Below are positions 1 to 8,894 of a DNA stretch of 38,984 nt, piece by piece. The DNA lies in NCBI GenBank assembly GCA_902805885.1, contig CADCUM010000078.1, positions 51,079-90,062 on the forward strand, read 5' to 3'. This DNA comes from an uncultured Nocardioides sp. GTDB lineage: Bacteria; Actinomycetota; Actinomycetes; Propionibacteriales; Nocardioidaceae. Under the pieces are notes generated by a model. It saw nothing but the letters and a program-made list of their open reading frames with translations. It was not told the origin of the DNA and ran no database searches. The position numbers and the translations under genes were made by a program. Numbering within the stretch: the stretch's first letter is position 1; each line of letters opens with the position of its first letter.

Positions 1-2
1 CG

Positions 3-266
3 TACCTCGAACCACCGGACCGCGAGCGGTTCCACGACCTCGTGACGGACCTCGTCGGGCAGGGCCGGTGCCGGTGGGTCAGCAACGAGGGGCCACGGGT
101 CCTGCCCCGGGTGACCGGCGACCTGGGCGCACCGAGCGGCCGCTTCGTCACCGCCCTGGACGGCGTGCCGGTGGCGCTGAGCCACGGCCACGGGCACGCG
201 ATCGACTGGCTCGCCGAGAGCGGGGCGCGTCCTGTCGGTGGGGCCCGGCACACTGACGTAGGCTGA
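3..266 (+). CDS. DUF2332 family protein, 3' end only
   Basis: The gene enters from the left edge in frame 3 and only its last 87 codons are present. The visible protein contains RWVSNEGPRVLP, followed by a segment FVTALDGVPVALSHGHGHAI and a final W-L motif. This resembles the C-terminus of DUF2332 proteins, which typically end with a WVSNEGP motif and a 'D G x P x A ... H G ... W L' pattern. DUF2332 proteins are actinobacterial and proteobacterial proteins of unknown function. The stop overlaps the likely -10 box of the following dnaE promoter. The family call comes from motif memory and is moderately sure; the function is unknown. Confidence 0.6.
   Translation, partial: YLEPPDRERFHDLVTDLVGQGRCRWVSNEGPRVLPRVTGDLGAPSGRFVTALDGVPVALSHGHGHAIDWLAESGARPVGGARHTDVG
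259..264 (+). promoter_or_regulatory. -10 box TAGGCT upstream of dnaE
   Basis: TAGGCT fits the actinobacterial TAnnnT -10 pattern and overlaps the end of the preceding gene. Transcription would start near position 271, leaving about 100 nt of leader before the preferred dnaE start at 370. No clear -35 is visible. The same hexamer occurs before the DUF3352 gene and the ABM gene in this window. Confidence 0.4.
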
Positions 267-369
267 CGTCCTTCCCCCAGCCAGTGCCCGCTGCGGCATG
301 GCCGACACGTCGGCGACGCCCCGTCCCAGCGAACCGCCAGCGACCCTGAAAGGTGTGGAAGACCTCTCC

Positions 370-3300
370 ATGTCCGGCTCCCACGACGGCTTCGTGCACC
401 TCCACGTGCACACCGAATACTCGATGCTCGACGGAGCCGCACGCCTGGGAGACCTGGCCGCCCACACGGCCTCGCTCGGGATGCCCGCGATCGCGATGAC
501 CGACCACGGCAACGTCTTCGGCGCCTACGAGTTCTACAAGAAGTGCACCGCCGCCGGGGTGAAGCCGATCATCGGGATGGAGGCCTACTTCACCCCCGAC
601 ATCTCGCGGTTCGAGCGCAAGCGCGTCAACTTCTACAAGGGCGGTCCCGACGACGTCTCCAGCCGTGGCGCCTACACCCACATGACGCTGCTCGCCGAGT
701 CCACCGAGGGGATGCACAACCTCTTCCGGCTCTCGACCGGCGCGTGGCGCGACGGCTTCTTCCAGCACCCCCGCGCCGACCGCGAGCTGCTGTCCCAGCA
801 CGGGCGCGGCATCATCGGCACCACCGGTTGCCCGAGCGGCGAGGTCCAGGTGCACCTGCGCCACGGCAACTACGCCGCCGCCCGCAGGACCGCGGCGGAC
901 TACCAGGACATCCTCGGCCGCGACAACTACTTCCTCGAGCTGATGGACCACGGGCTCGACATCGAGCGCCGCGTCCGCGATGGCCTGGTGAAGCTGGCGC
1001 GCGACCTGCAGATCCCGATGCTGGCCACCAACGACTCCCACTACGTCCACCGCACCGACGCGGCCAGCCAGGAGCACCTGCTCTGCATCAACTCCGGCTC
1101 GACGATGGACATCCCGGCGGGCGACGGGCCGGGCCAGCGGTTCGCGTTCAACGGCGACGGCTACTACATCAAGACCGCGGCCGAGATGCGCGAGATCTGG
1201 CGCGACCTGCCCGAGGCCTGTGACAACACGCTGCTGATCGCCGAGCGCTGCGACGTCTCCTTCACCGAGGGCAACGGCACCTACATGCCGCGCTTCCCCT
1301 GCCCGCCCGGGGAGAACGAGGACTCCTGGCTCGTGAAGGAGGTCGAGCGCGGGCTCCACGCGCGCTACCCCCTCGGCGTCCCCGACCAGGTCCGCAAGCA
1401 GGCGGAGTTCGAGCTGGGCGTCATCACCCAGATGGGGTTCCCCGGATACTTCCTCGTCGTCGCCGACTTCATCAACTGGGCCAAGGACAACGGCATCCGC
1501 GTGGGGCCGGGCCGCGGCTCGGGCGCCGGGTCGATGGTGGCCTACGCCCTGCGCATCACCGACCTCGACCCCCTCGAGCACGGACTGATCTTCGAGCGGT
1601 TCCTCAACCCCGACCGCGTCTCGATGCCCGACTTCGACATCGACTTCGACGAGCGCCGGCGCGGTGAGGTGATCAAGTACGTCACCGACAAGTACGGCGA
1701 CGACCGGGTGAGCTACATCGTCACCTACGGCACCATCAAGGCGAAGCAGGCCGTCAAGGACTCCAGCCGGATCCTGGCCTACCCCTTCGCGATGGGCGAC
1801 CGCATCACCAAGGCGATGCCGGCCGCGGTCATGGGCAAGGACGTCCCGCTCAAGGAGATCTTCAACCCCGAGCACAAGCGCTACGGCGAGGGCGGCGAGT
1901 TCCGCGCCCTCTACGAGTCCGACAACGACGTGCGCCGCGTGGTCGACACCGCGATGGGCATCGAGGGGCTCAAGCGCCAGTGGGGCGTCCACGCGGCGGG
2001 CGTGATCATGTCCAGCGAGCCGCTGCTCGACGTCATCCCGCTCCTCAAGCGGCCCGCCGACGGCGCGATGATCACCCAGTTCGACTACCCCACCTGTGAG
2101 GCCCTCGGCCTCATCAAGATGGACTTCCTCGGGCTCCGCAACCTCACGGTGCTCGACGACGCGGTGAAGAACATCCTGGTCAACCGGGGCGAGGAGCTCG
2201 TCCTCGAGGACCTCGAGCTGACCGACCCCGCCACCTACGAGCTGCTCCAGCGCGGTGACACCCTCGGCGTCTTCCAGCTCGACGGTGGCCCGATGCGTGC
2301 CCTGCTCCGCTCGATGCGGCCCGACAAGTTCGAGGACATCTCGGCTGTCGGCGCGCTCTACCGGCCCGGTCCCATGGGTGCCGACTCCCACAACAAGTAC
2401 GCCCGCCGCAAGACCGGCCGCGAGCCGGTGGAGCCGATCCACCCCGAGCTCGCCGAGGCGCTCGAGGACATCCTGGGCGAGACCTACGGCCTGATCGTCT
2501 ACCAGGAGCAGGTCATGGCGATCGCGCAGAAGCTGGCGGGCTACACGCTCGGCCAGGCCGACCTGCTGCGGCGCGCGATGGGCAAGAAGAAGAAGGAGGA
2601 GCTCGACAAGCAGTTCGAGATCTTCTCCGGCGGCATGCAGGAGCGCGGCTACTCCATGTCCGCGGTCAAGACGCTGTGGGACATCCTGCTGCCGTTCTCC
2701 GACTACGCCTTCAACAAGGCCCACTCGGCGGCGTACGGGCTGGTCAGCTACTACACCGCCTACCTCAAGGCCAACTACCCGGCCGAGTACATGGCTGCGC
2801 TCCTCACGTCGGTCAAGGACGACAAGGACAAGATGGCCATCTACCTCAACGAGTGCCGTCGCATGAAGATCCAGGTCCTCCCTCCGGACGTCAACGAGTC
2901 CCATGCCAACTTCACCCCGGTCGGTCACGACGTCCGCTTCGGCCTCACCGCCGTGCGCAACGTCGGCGGCAACGTCGTCGACGGCGTCGTCTCGGCCCGT
3001 CAGGAGAAGGGCCGCTACGCCGACTTCAACGACTTCATGGAGAAGGTCCCCGCGCTGGTGTGCAACAAGCGCGTCGTGGAGTCGCTGATCAAGGCCGGTG
3101 CCTTCGACGAGATGAAGCACCGTCGGCGCGCCCTGGTCACCATCCACGAGACCGCGGTGGACCAGTACGTCGACATCAAGAAGAACGAGGCGATCGGGCA
3201 GGACTCGCTCTTCGGCGGGATCGACGACGACTCCGGCTTCGGTGTCGACGTCGCCGTCCCCGACATCGACGAGTGGGACAAGATGACGCTGCTGGGCCAC

Positions 3301-3912
3301 GAGCGGGAGATGCTCGGCCTCTACGTCTCCGACCACCCGCTCCTCGGGCTGGAGCACGTCTTGTCCCAGGGCACCGACTGCACCATCGGGCAGCTGATGC
3401 TCGACGAGGAGCGAGCGCACGGCTCGACGCTGACGGTCAGCGGGCTGGTGACCTCGGTCCAGCGCAAGATCACCAAGCGCGGGGACGCCTGGGCGACCAT
3501 CACCCTCGAGGACCTCGACGGAGCCATCGAGGTGCTGCTCTTCCCCAGCTCCTACCAGCTGGCCTCGACCCTGCTCGTCGAGGACGCGATCATCCGGGTC
3601 AAGGGCCAGCTCTCCCGTGACAAGGACCAGCCCGAGCTGCGGGCGCAGGAGGTCACCGCCCCCGACATCTCGCAGGGCCCGAGCGGGCCGGTCGTGATCA
3701 GCCTGCCCTCCACCAGGTGCACGGCGCCGGTGGTGGACCAGCTGCGGGACGTGCTGGGGACCCATCCCGGGATGACCGAGGTGCAGCTGCGCCTGCTCAC
3801 CCGGTCGTCCACCAAGGTGCTCCGGCTCGGCGACAACCTCAGGGTGACGCCGAGCCCCGCCCTGTTCGCCGACCTCAAGCAGCTGCTGGGGCCCGGGTGT
3901 CTGACCGGCTGA
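370..3912 (+). CDS. dnaE: DNA polymerase III subunit alpha (DnaE1-type replicase)
   Basis: Catalytic subunit of the chromosomal replicase, about 1180 aa, the usual length for DnaE. The N-terminal PHP domain starts with HLHVHTEYSMLDGA. The C-family polymerase core has GPGRGSGAGS and the metal-binding aspartates in PDFDIDFDERRR (D421, D423, D425). Further on are the fingers and tandem helix-hairpin-helix regions, then an OB fold (about residues 1020-1100: TVSGLVTSVQRKITKRG...). I chose ATG 370 because GGAAG lies 8 nt upstream and the reading frame reaches the PHP motif almost at once. An in-frame ATG at 298 would add 24 residues but has no Shine-Dalgarno. The last four codons (C-L-T-G) and the stop lie inside a 42-bp tandem repeat shared with the next gene, so the extreme C-terminus has probably been rewritten by repeat expansion. 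Confidence 0.97.
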   Translation: MSGSHDGFVHLHVHTEYSMLDGAARLGDLAAHTASLGMPAIAMTDHGNVFGAYEFYKKCTAAGVKPIIGMEAYFTPDISRFERKRVNFYKGGPDDVSSRGAYTHMTLLAESTEGMHNLFRLSTGAWRDGFFQHPRADRELLSQHGRGIIGTTGCPSGEVQVHLRHGNYAAARRTAADYQDILGRDNYFLELMDHGLDIERRVRDGLVKLARDLQIPMLATNDSHYVHRTDAASQEHLLCINSGSTMDIPAGDGPGQRFAFNGDGYYIKTAAEMREIWRDLPEACDNTLLIAERCDVSFTEGNGTYMPRFPCPPGENEDSWLVKEVERGLHARYPLGVPDQVRKQAEFELGVITQMGFPGYFLVVADFINWAKDNGIRVGPGRGSGAGSMVAYALRITDLDPLEHGLIFERFLNPDRVSMPDFDIDFDERRRGEVIKYVTDKYGDDRVSYIVTYGTIKAKQAVKDSSRILAYPFAMGDRITKAMPAAVMGKDVPLKEIFNPEHKRYGEGGEFRALYESDNDVRRVVDTAMGIEGLKRQWGVHAAGVIMSSEPLLDVIPLLKRPADGAMITQFDYPTCEALGLIKMDFLGLRNLTVLDDAVKNILVNRGEELVLEDLELTDPATYELLQRGDTLGVFQLDGGPMRALLRSMRPDKFEDISAVGALYRPGPMGADSHNKYARRKTGREPVEPIHPELAEALEDILGETYGLIVYQEQVMAIAQKLAGYTLGQADLLRRAMGKKKKEELDKQFEIFSGGMQERGYSMSAVKTLWDILLPFSDYAFNKAHSAAYGLVSYYTAYLKANYPAEYMAALLTSVKDDKDKMAIYLNECRRMKIQVLPPDVNESHANFTPVGHDVRFGLTAVRNVGGNVVDGVVSARQEKGRYADFNDFMEKVPALVCNKRVVESLIKAGAFDEMKHRRRALVTIHETAVDQYVDIKKNEAIGQDSLFGGIDDDSGFGVDVAVPDIDEWDKMTLLGHEREMLGLYVSDHPLLGLEHVLSQGTDCTIGQLMLDEERAHGSTLTVSGLVTSVQRKITKRGDAWATITLEDLDGAIEVLLFPSSYQLASTLLVEDAIIRVKGQLSRDKDQPELRAQEVTAPDISQGPSGPVVISLPSTRCTAPVVDQLRDVLGTHPGMTEVQLRLLTRSSTKVLRLGDNLRVTPSPALFADLKQLLGPGCLTG

Positions 3913-4001
3913 CCGGGGGTGCCGAGGATGCGGCCCGGGTGTCTGACCGGCTGACCGGGGGTGCCACGGATGCGACCCGGATGTCCGACCGGCTGACCGG
4001 C
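3897..4001 (+). repeat. 42-bp tandem repeat, 2.5 copies, across dnaE stop and next gene start
   Basis: Copy 1 is 3897-3938, copy 2 is 3939-3980 and a 21-nt partial copy 3 is 3981-4001. Copies 1 and 2 differ at only a few bases. Each begins with a potential start codon (GTG, GTG, ATG) followed by codons for S-D-R-L-T-G. The period is 14 codons, so the frame is preserved in the downstream gene. The dnaE stop lies inside copy 1. Confidence 0.95.
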
Positions 4002-4505
4002 CCCCTCACCCGCGCGCTGCTGGTCGTCCTGGGGTTCACGGCCGCCGGAGCCCTCGCGGGCCTCGCCTGGGAAGCGCTCTGGGAGCCACCCACCGGCGTG
4101 GTCATCGAGGACGAGTGGCTGATGGCCCCGTCCGGCCCCGACGTGTCGTTCTCGGGGACGGCCCTCTACGTCCTCCTGGCGCTCCCCGTCGGGGTGGTGC
4201 TGGGCGCCCTGGCCGGCCTGCTGCGTCACCACGAGGTCGTCACGACCGGGTCGGTCGTGCTCGGGTCGGTCGTCGCGGGGTGGGTCATGTACGCCGTGGG
4301 TCACGCGCTCGGTCCGCCCGACCCACGTGTGCTCGCGGCAGGTGAGCCCGACTACACCCAGGTCCCCGGCGACCTCGTCCTGGCGGGCCCGGACGAGACG
4401 ACCTCGCCCTACCTCTCCACCGCAGCGGTGGCGCTTCCGCTCGGGGCGTCGGGCGGGCTCGGGTTCATCTACCTTTCGGGATTCCGGCAGCGCCAGCAGG
4501 GGTAG
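3981..4505 (+). CDS. Small multi-pass membrane protein of unknown function
   Basis: About 174 aa from ATG 3981, with roughly four hydrophobic segments: one near residues 10-28, two adjacent ones around 50-110 and one near the C-terminus. The charged and polar stretches between them could face the cell exterior. The architecture is reminiscent of actinobacterial DUF2567-type proteins, but I cannot confirm the family. The start is ambiguous: GTG codons at 3897 and 3939 are also in frame because a 42-bp repeat copies the beginning MSDRLTG, so the protein could carry 14 or 28 extra residues. No good ribosome binding site singles out one start. The gene lies immediately after dnaE and may be co-transcribed. 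The stop TAG is part of the next gene's -10 box. Confidence 0.6.
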   Translation: MSDRLTGPLTRALLVVLGFTAAGALAGLAWEALWEPPTGVVIEDEWLMAPSGPDVSFSGTALYVLLALPVGVVLGALAGLLRHHEVVTTGSVVLGSVVAGWVMYAVGHALGPPDPRVLAAGEPDYTQVPGDLVLAGPDETTSPYLSTAAVALPLGASGGLGFIYLSGFRQRQQG

Positions 4506-4508
4506 GCT
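4503..4508 (+). promoter_or_regulatory. -10 box TAGGCT upstream of DUF3352 gene
   Basis: TAGGCT overlaps the TAG stop of the preceding gene. A start near 4515 would leave about a 35-nt leader containing GGGGGA as ribosome binding site before ATG 4550. Confidence 0.45.
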
Positions 4509-4549
4509 TCGGCCCGACAAGCACCTGCGAACACGGGGGATCCACGACC

Positions 4550-6304
4550 ATGACGACACCACCGGGCGGCCCGGAGAACTATCCGGACCACAGCCCGAGC
4601 CACGGCCCCGGCCAGGGTCCGGACTACCTCGACCACACCAGCACCCCGGTGCCGGCGACCGACGACAAGCGCAAGCGCCTCCTCGCCCTCGGCGGCGTCG
4701 TCGGCGCGGGTGTGATCATCGGTGGCGGTGCCTGGGCGGCGACCAGCTTCTTCGCCACGGGCGAGCAGCCCGCCGAGGCGCTGCCGGCGTCCACGATCGC
4801 CTACGCCAGCGTCGACCTCGACCCCAGCGGGGGTCAGAAGATCGAGGCGGTCCGCACCCTGAAGAAGTTCCCGGCGTTCGACGAGGAGATCGACCTCGAG
4901 ACCGACGAGGACCTGCGTGAGCGGATGTTCGAGGAGATCACGAGCTCGGGCGAGTGCGAGGGGCTCGACTACGCCAAGGACGTCAAGCCGTGGCTGGGCT
5001 CGCGCGCGGCGGTCGCAGCGATCGACGCCGGCGAGGAGCAGCCGTCCCCGGTCGTCGTCGTGCAGGTGACCGACTCCGGCGCCGCGGAGAAGGGCATGGA
5101 CACGCTGCTCGAGACGTGCGGCGAGGGCGACTCCGAGACCGGTGCCTGGACCGTCGAGGGCGACTGGCTGGTCGCTGCCGAGACCGACGAGATCGTCGAC
5201 AAGGTCGTCAAGGACGCCGCCGAGTCCTCCCTGGCCGACGACGAGGGCTTCAGCCGCTGGACGAGCGAGGCGGGCGACGAGGGCATCATGTCGTTCTACG
5301 TCTCCGAGGCGGCAGCCGACTACTACTACGAGCTCCTCACCACCGGCATGGCCGGGGGACCGATGGCCATGTCCGGCATCGGCGCAGACACGGTCGCAGG
5401 CGTCGCGCCGGGTCCGGACGGAGTCGTCACCGAGGAGGAGCTCTGGGCGGCGGAGCAGGAGCGATGGGCCGCGGCGGAGGAGGGACGCGAAGGGCTGCCC
5501 GAGGAGCTCCAGCAGATGCTGGACGACTTCGAGGGCGGTGCCGCGACCGTGCGGTTCGACGACGGGGCGCTCGAGATCGAGTACGCCATGTCCGACTACC
5601 AGCCGGAGCTGTCGAAGCTCTTCGCCAACGAGGAGGGCGTCGACCTGGTCTCCACCCTGCCGGCCGACACCGTGGCGGCGTTCGGGCTCGGGCTCGAGGA
5701 GGACTGGGTGCAGGGCATCATCGACTACGTCGAGAAGTTCATGCCCGAAGGAGAGGAGATGAGCGTCGACGACATGCTCGCCGAGGCCGAGGCGGAGACC
5801 GGGCTCACGCTGCCCGAGGACATCGAGACCCTCTTCGGTGACGGCGTCGCCGTGGCGGTGGGGCCCGGCATCGACCCCGACGCGATCGCCGACGGCGGTC
5901 CCGGCGAGGTCCCGGCCGGGATCCGCATCGCCGGAGACCCCGGGGAGATCCAGGAGGTGCTCGACAAGCTCAAGGCCACGGCCGGCGACCCGGAGATCGA
6001 GCCCTTCCTCGAGGTCACCGAGGGAGACGGGTTCGCCGTGCTGGCCCTGAAGGAGGCCTACCGCTCCGACCTCGCCGACAAGGGCTCGCTGGGCGACTCC
6101 GCCGCCTACCAGGAGGTCATGGACGACACGGAGGCCCAGAGCGTGCTCTTCGTCGACTTCGACGCCGACGACGGGTGGCTGGTGCGGGTGTCCGAGGAGG
6201 ACCCCGAGATCAGCGAGAACCTCGAGCCGCTGTCTGCGGTCGGGGTCAGCGCGTGGGTCGACGACGAGGTGCTGCACAGCCTGGTCAAGCTGACGACCGA
6301 CTGA
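4550..6304 (+). CDS. DUF3352 domain-containing membrane-anchored protein
   Basis: 584 aa. A proline- and glycine-rich cytoplasmic tail (residues 1-40) and a K-R-K-R stop-transfer cluster precede one membrane helix at about 44-66. A large, very acidic extracytoplasmic region follows. After the helix, the segment ALPASTIAYASVDLDPSGGQ and the later repeat of the same fold match the general pattern of DUF3352 proteins, which are common in Actinobacteria and have no established function. The acidic C-terminal domain contains many D/E-rich stretches around residues 275-330. ATG 4550 has a purine-rich GGGGGA about 10 nt upstream. It converges with the ybaK-like gene; a strong hairpin about 40 nt past its stop probably terminates it. 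Confidence 0.8.
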   Translation: MTTPPGGPENYPDHSPSHGPGQGPDYLDHTSTPVPATDDKRKRLLALGGVVGAGVIIGGGAWAATSFFATGEQPAEALPASTIAYASVDLDPSGGQKIEAVRTLKKFPAFDEEIDLETDEDLRERMFEEITSSGECEGLDYAKDVKPWLGSRAAVAAIDAGEEQPSPVVVVQVTDSGAAEKGMDTLLETCGEGDSETGAWTVEGDWLVAAETDEIVDKVVKDAAESSLADDEGFSRWTSEAGDEGIMSFYVSEAAADYYYELLTTGMAGGPMAMSGIGADTVAGVAPGPDGVVTEEELWAAEQERWAAAEEGREGLPEELQQMLDDFEGGAATVRFDDGALEIEYAMSDYQPELSKLFANEEGVDLVSTLPADTVAAFGLGLEEDWVQGIIDYVEKFMPEGEEMSVDDMLAEAEAETGLTLPEDIETLFGDGVAVAVGPGIDPDAIADGGPGEVPAGIRIAGDPGEIQEVLDKLKATAGDPEIEPFLEVTEGDGFAVLALKEAYRSDLADKGSLGDSAAYQEVMDDTEAQSVLFVDFDADDGWLVRVSEEDPEISENLEPLSAVGVSAWVDDEVLHSLVKLTTD

Positions 6305-6333
6305 TCGAGGGACGCGCTGACGTCGTCGAGCAG

Positions 6334-6843
6334 TCAGCGAGCAATGGTGGCGGTCACCGCATCGGTGACCGCCACCAGGTCGTCCGGGGCGAGCTCGAGA
6401 TCCAGTCCACGCCGGCCGCCGGACACGAACACCGTGCCGTGCTGCAGGGCCGAGTCGTCGAGGACCGTGCGGTGGCGACGCTTCTGGCCCACCGGCGAGA
6501 TGCCCCCCGCGACGTAGCCCGTGGCGCGCTCCGCCGCGGCCACGTCGGCCATCGCCGCCCTGCTGCCACCGAGAGCCCGGGCGAGGGCCTTGAGGTCCAA
6601 CCGGCCGGCGACGGGCACGATGCCCACCACCAGCTCGGCGCGTCCCGCTCCGCCGGTCGGCTCGAGGGTGACGAGCAGCGTCTTGAACACCCGCTCCGGC
6701 GGCACCCCGAGGGCCTCGGCGGCCTCCTCGCCGAAGGAGGTCGACCTCGGGTCGTGCTCGTAGGCGTGCAGCACGAACGAGACGCCGGCCTCCGCCAGGG
6801 CGACCGTCGCCGGGGTGGCGCCACGACCGTGCGAGCGTCCCAT
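6334..6843 (-). CDS. ybaK: YbaK/EbsC-type aminoacyl-tRNA deacylase (Cys-tRNA(Pro) deacylase)
   Basis: 169 aa, the usual length for YbaK. It would hydrolyse mischarged aminoacyl-tRNA, typically Cys-tRNA(Pro), in the cytoplasm. The order of motifs fits: [14 protein letters not shown] at the start, then [13 protein letters not shown] with the family lysine, LVVGIVPV, and the glycine-rich [15 protein letters not shown] loop near residues 110-124. The ATG overlaps the stop of the upstream LON-domain gene by one base (TGATG), indicating translational coupling. Its last codons include a 15-bp perfect inverted repeat that can act as a terminator for the convergent DUF3352 gene. The family assignment is firm; the exact tRNA substrate is inferred. 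Confidence 0.88.
   Translation of the reverse strand: MGRSHGRGATPATVALAEAGVSFVLHAYEHDPRSTSFGEEAAEALGVPPERVFKTLLVTLEPTGGAGRAELVVGIVPVAGRLDLKALARALGGSRAAMADVAAAERATGYVAGGISPVGQKRRHRTVLDDSALQHGTVFVSGGRRGLDLELAPDDLVAVTDAVTATIAR
6345..6377. terminator. 15-bp perfect hairpin with 3-nt loop, inside the ybaK 3' end
   Basis: TGGTGGCGGTCACCG (6345-6359), loop CAT, and its exact reverse complement (6363-6377). It lies about 40 nt after the DUF3352 stop and could end that transcript. It is coding sequence for the convergent ybaK gene. No T-tract follows. Confidence 0.6.
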
Positions 6844-7508
6844 CAGTTGGGCGACCAGGCCGTGCGGGCGACCTGGGTGGCCGGGAGCGACGGGATCACG
6901 TTGATCGCCCGCAGCTCCTCCCGGAGCAGCCGGGTCACCAGCACCAGCCGCGCCTCGGCGTCCGGTGCCTCCAGGAGCGACTGCCGCTCGGCCATCGGCA
7001 GGGGGGACAGCGCGGACAGGGTCCAGGCGAGGTAGTCGGGGTCCCGTGGCAGGGTCCCGCTGAAGGGGTCGCCCTGGAGCTCCGCGATCGCTGCGCGGTA
7101 GGCCGTGAACGTCGCCCGCGCGCGGTCCATCACCTCTCCCGGCACGTCCGCCGGCGGCTCCTCGACGACGTCCGCCACCCCGGTGGGGAAGTCCCCGCCG
7201 CGTTCCATGCGGTCGAGCCGCAGCCGGTCGCGGACCACCGCCACCACGTCGAAGGTGCCGTCGGGCCGACGCTCGACCTCGGTCAGCTGCAGCAGGCAGC
7301 CGACGCGGTAGACGGACTGGGCGCCGTGCTCGCCGAGCTCGTACCCCTCGCGGATCGCCACGGTGCCGAAGACACGGTCGGCCGGCTCCTCGACCCGCAG
7401 CAGGTGGCGCACCAGCGCGCGGTAGCGGTCCTCGAAGACGTGCAGGGGGACCGTCATGCCCGGGAACACCACGGTGTTGAGGGGGAACATCGGCAACGGG
7501 TCGCCCAC
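6843..7508 (-). CDS. LON peptidase substrate-binding domain protein
   Basis: 221 aa. It begins with [25 protein letters not shown], the classic start of the Lon N-terminal substrate-binding (PUA-like) domain. There is no AAA or protease domain, so this is a stand-alone member of the family. Such proteins are widespread in Actinobacteria and their role is not settled. The start is GTG 7508. TAGGTT ends 6 nt upstream of it, so the transcript is probably leaderless. It is first in a two-gene operon with the ybaK-like gene (one-base overlap) and diverges from hisD. Confidence 0.85.
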   Translation of the reverse strand: MGDPLPMFPLNTVVFPGMTVPLHVFEDRYRALVRHLLRVEEPADRVFGTVAIREGYELGEHGAQSVYRVGCLLQLTEVERRPDGTFDVVAVVRDRLRLDRMERGGDFPTGVADVVEEPPADVPGEVMDRARATFTAYRAAIAELQGDPFSGTLPRDPDYLAWTLSALSPLPMAERQSLLEAPDAEARLVLVTRLLREELRAINVIPSLPATQVARTAWSPN

Positions 7509-7514
7509 GTGCCC

Positions 7515-7520
7515 AACCTA
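7515..7520 (-). promoter_or_regulatory. -10 box TAGGTT of the LON-domain gene, leaderless spacing
   Basis: On the minus strand TAGGTT ends 6 nt before GTG 7508, so the RNA would begin at or next to the start codon. No Shine-Dalgarno is present. Confidence 0.6.
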
Positions 7521-7573
7521 GCCGCCGGTGTCCACCCGGGACCGCCGCCGCTCGGGCGAGCCGGACCGGAACC

Positions 7574-7579
7574 TAGAAT
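7574..7579 (+). promoter_or_regulatory. -10 box TAGAAT of hisD, leaderless spacing
   Basis: TAGAAT ends 7 nt before ATG 7587 and there is no Shine-Dalgarno. It lies back to back with the leaderless -10 of the divergent LON-domain gene; the two -10 boxes are about 55 bp apart. Confidence 0.65.
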
Positions 7580-7586
7580 CGTGCAC

Positions 7587-8894
7587 ATGTCCCTGATCCG
7601 TCGCATCGACCTGAGGGGCGCCGGCACGGCGTCCGTCGACTATCGCGCGAGCGTGCCCCGCGCCGAGTTCGACGTCGAGGCCGCGGCGCATCAGGTCCGC
7701 CCCATCCTCGACGCCGTCCGCACGCGTGGCGTGGAGGCCATCGTCGAGCTGTCCGCGCAGTTCGACGGCGTGGACCGCGACGACATCACGGTGCCGCGCG
7801 AGGCGCTCGACCGCGCGCTGGCCGAGCTGGACGCCGGCGTGCGAGCGGCGCTCGAGGAGTCCGTACGACGCCTCCGCGTCACCTGCGAGGCCGAGCTCGA
7901 GCAGGACGTGACCACCTCCCTCGGCGAGGGCGCGACCGTCACCCACCGCAAGGTGCCGGTCGACCGGGTCGGTCTCTACGTCCCGGGCGGCCTGGCCCCG
8001 CTCGTGAGCAGCGTGGTGATGAACGTGGTGCCGGCCCAGGTCGCCGGGGTGCGGTCCATCGCGCTCGCGAGCCCGCCCCAGAAGAACAGCGGCGGCCTGC
8101 CCGAGCCGACGATCCTGGCGGCGTGCGCCCTGCTGGGGGTGCACGAGGTCTACGCCGTGGGCGGCGCGCAGGCCATCGCGATGTTCGCCTACGGCGCCGG
8201 GCCGTGCGCCCGCGTCGACCTCGTCACCGGTCCCGGCAACATCTACGTCGCGGCGGCCAAGCGCGAGCTGCGCGGCGTCGTCGGCATCGACTCCGAGGCC
8301 GGCCCGACCGAGATCGCGATCCTGGCCGACGACACCGCCGACGCGGCGTACGTCGCCGCCGACCTGGTCAGCCAGGCCGAGCACGACCCGATGGCGGCCT
8401 CCGTCCTGGTGACCGACTCCCTGCGGCTCGCCGACGAGGTGGACGCCGAGCTGGACAAGCAGGTGTTCGCCACCCGGCACACCGAGCGGATCCGCACCGC
8501 CCTCACCGGGCGGCAGTCCGGGGTGGTGCTGGTCGACGACGTCGAGCAGGGGCTGGAGGTCGTCAACGCCTACGCCGCGGAGCACCTGGAGATCCACACC
8601 CGGGACGCCGGGGCCGTGGCAGCCCGGGTGCGCAACGCCGGGGCGGTGTTCGTGGGTCCCTGGGCGCCGGTGTCGTTGGGGGACTACTGCGCCGGCTCCA
8701 ACCACGTCCTGCCCACCGCCGGCTGCGCCTGCCACTCGAGCGGGCTGTCGGTGAGGGCGTTCACCCGGTCCGTGCACGTCGTGCACTACACCCGCGACGC
8801 CCTGGCCGAGGTGGCCGACCACGTCACGACGCTGGCCGAGGCGGAGGACCTGCCCGGCCACGGCCAGGCCGTGACGGTGCGGTTCGACCGATGA
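7587..8894 (+). CDS. hisD: Histidinol dehydrogenase
   Basis: 435 aa, normal length. It performs the last two steps of histidine synthesis, oxidising L-histidinol to L-histidine with two NAD+ and a bound zinc. Visible family segments are [82 protein letters not shown] and [14 protein letters not shown]. The zinc ligands and the catalytic Glu/His pair are expected within these blocks. It is the first gene of hisDCBH and has its own leaderless promoter. Its stop overlaps the hisC start (ATGA). Confidence 0.98.
   Translation: MSLIRRIDLRGAGTASVDYRASVPRAEFDVEAAAHQVRPILDAVRTRGVEAIVELSAQFDGVDRDDITVPREALDRALAELDAGVRAALEESVRRLRVTCEAELEQDVTTSLGEGATVTHRKVPVDRVGLYVPGGLAPLVSSVVMNVVPAQVAGVRSIALASPPQKNSGGLPEPTILAACALLGVHEVYAVGGAQAIAMFAYGAGPCARVDLVTGPGNIYVAAAKRELRGVVGIDSEAGPTEIAILADDTADAAYVAADLVSQAEHDPMAASVLVTDSLRLADEVDAELDKQVFATRHTERIRTALTGRQSGVVLVDDVEQGLEVVNAYAAEHLEIHTRDAGAVAARVRNAGAVFVGPWAPVSLGDYCAGSNHVLPTAGCACHSSGLSVRAFTRSVHVVHYTRDALAEVADHVTTLAEAEDLPGHGQAVTVRFDR

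Noticed and set aside
298..369. Upstream ATG start for dnaE
   Set aside because: It is in frame but has no Shine-Dalgarno. The extra 24 residues are low complexity and precede the usual DnaE N-terminus.
148..3765. A 1205-codon open frame on the minus strand opposite dnaE
   Set aside because: It is a shadow of dnaE: the high-GC third-position bias opens the antisense frame. The protein is low complexity (V, D, L, R, H) with no motif.
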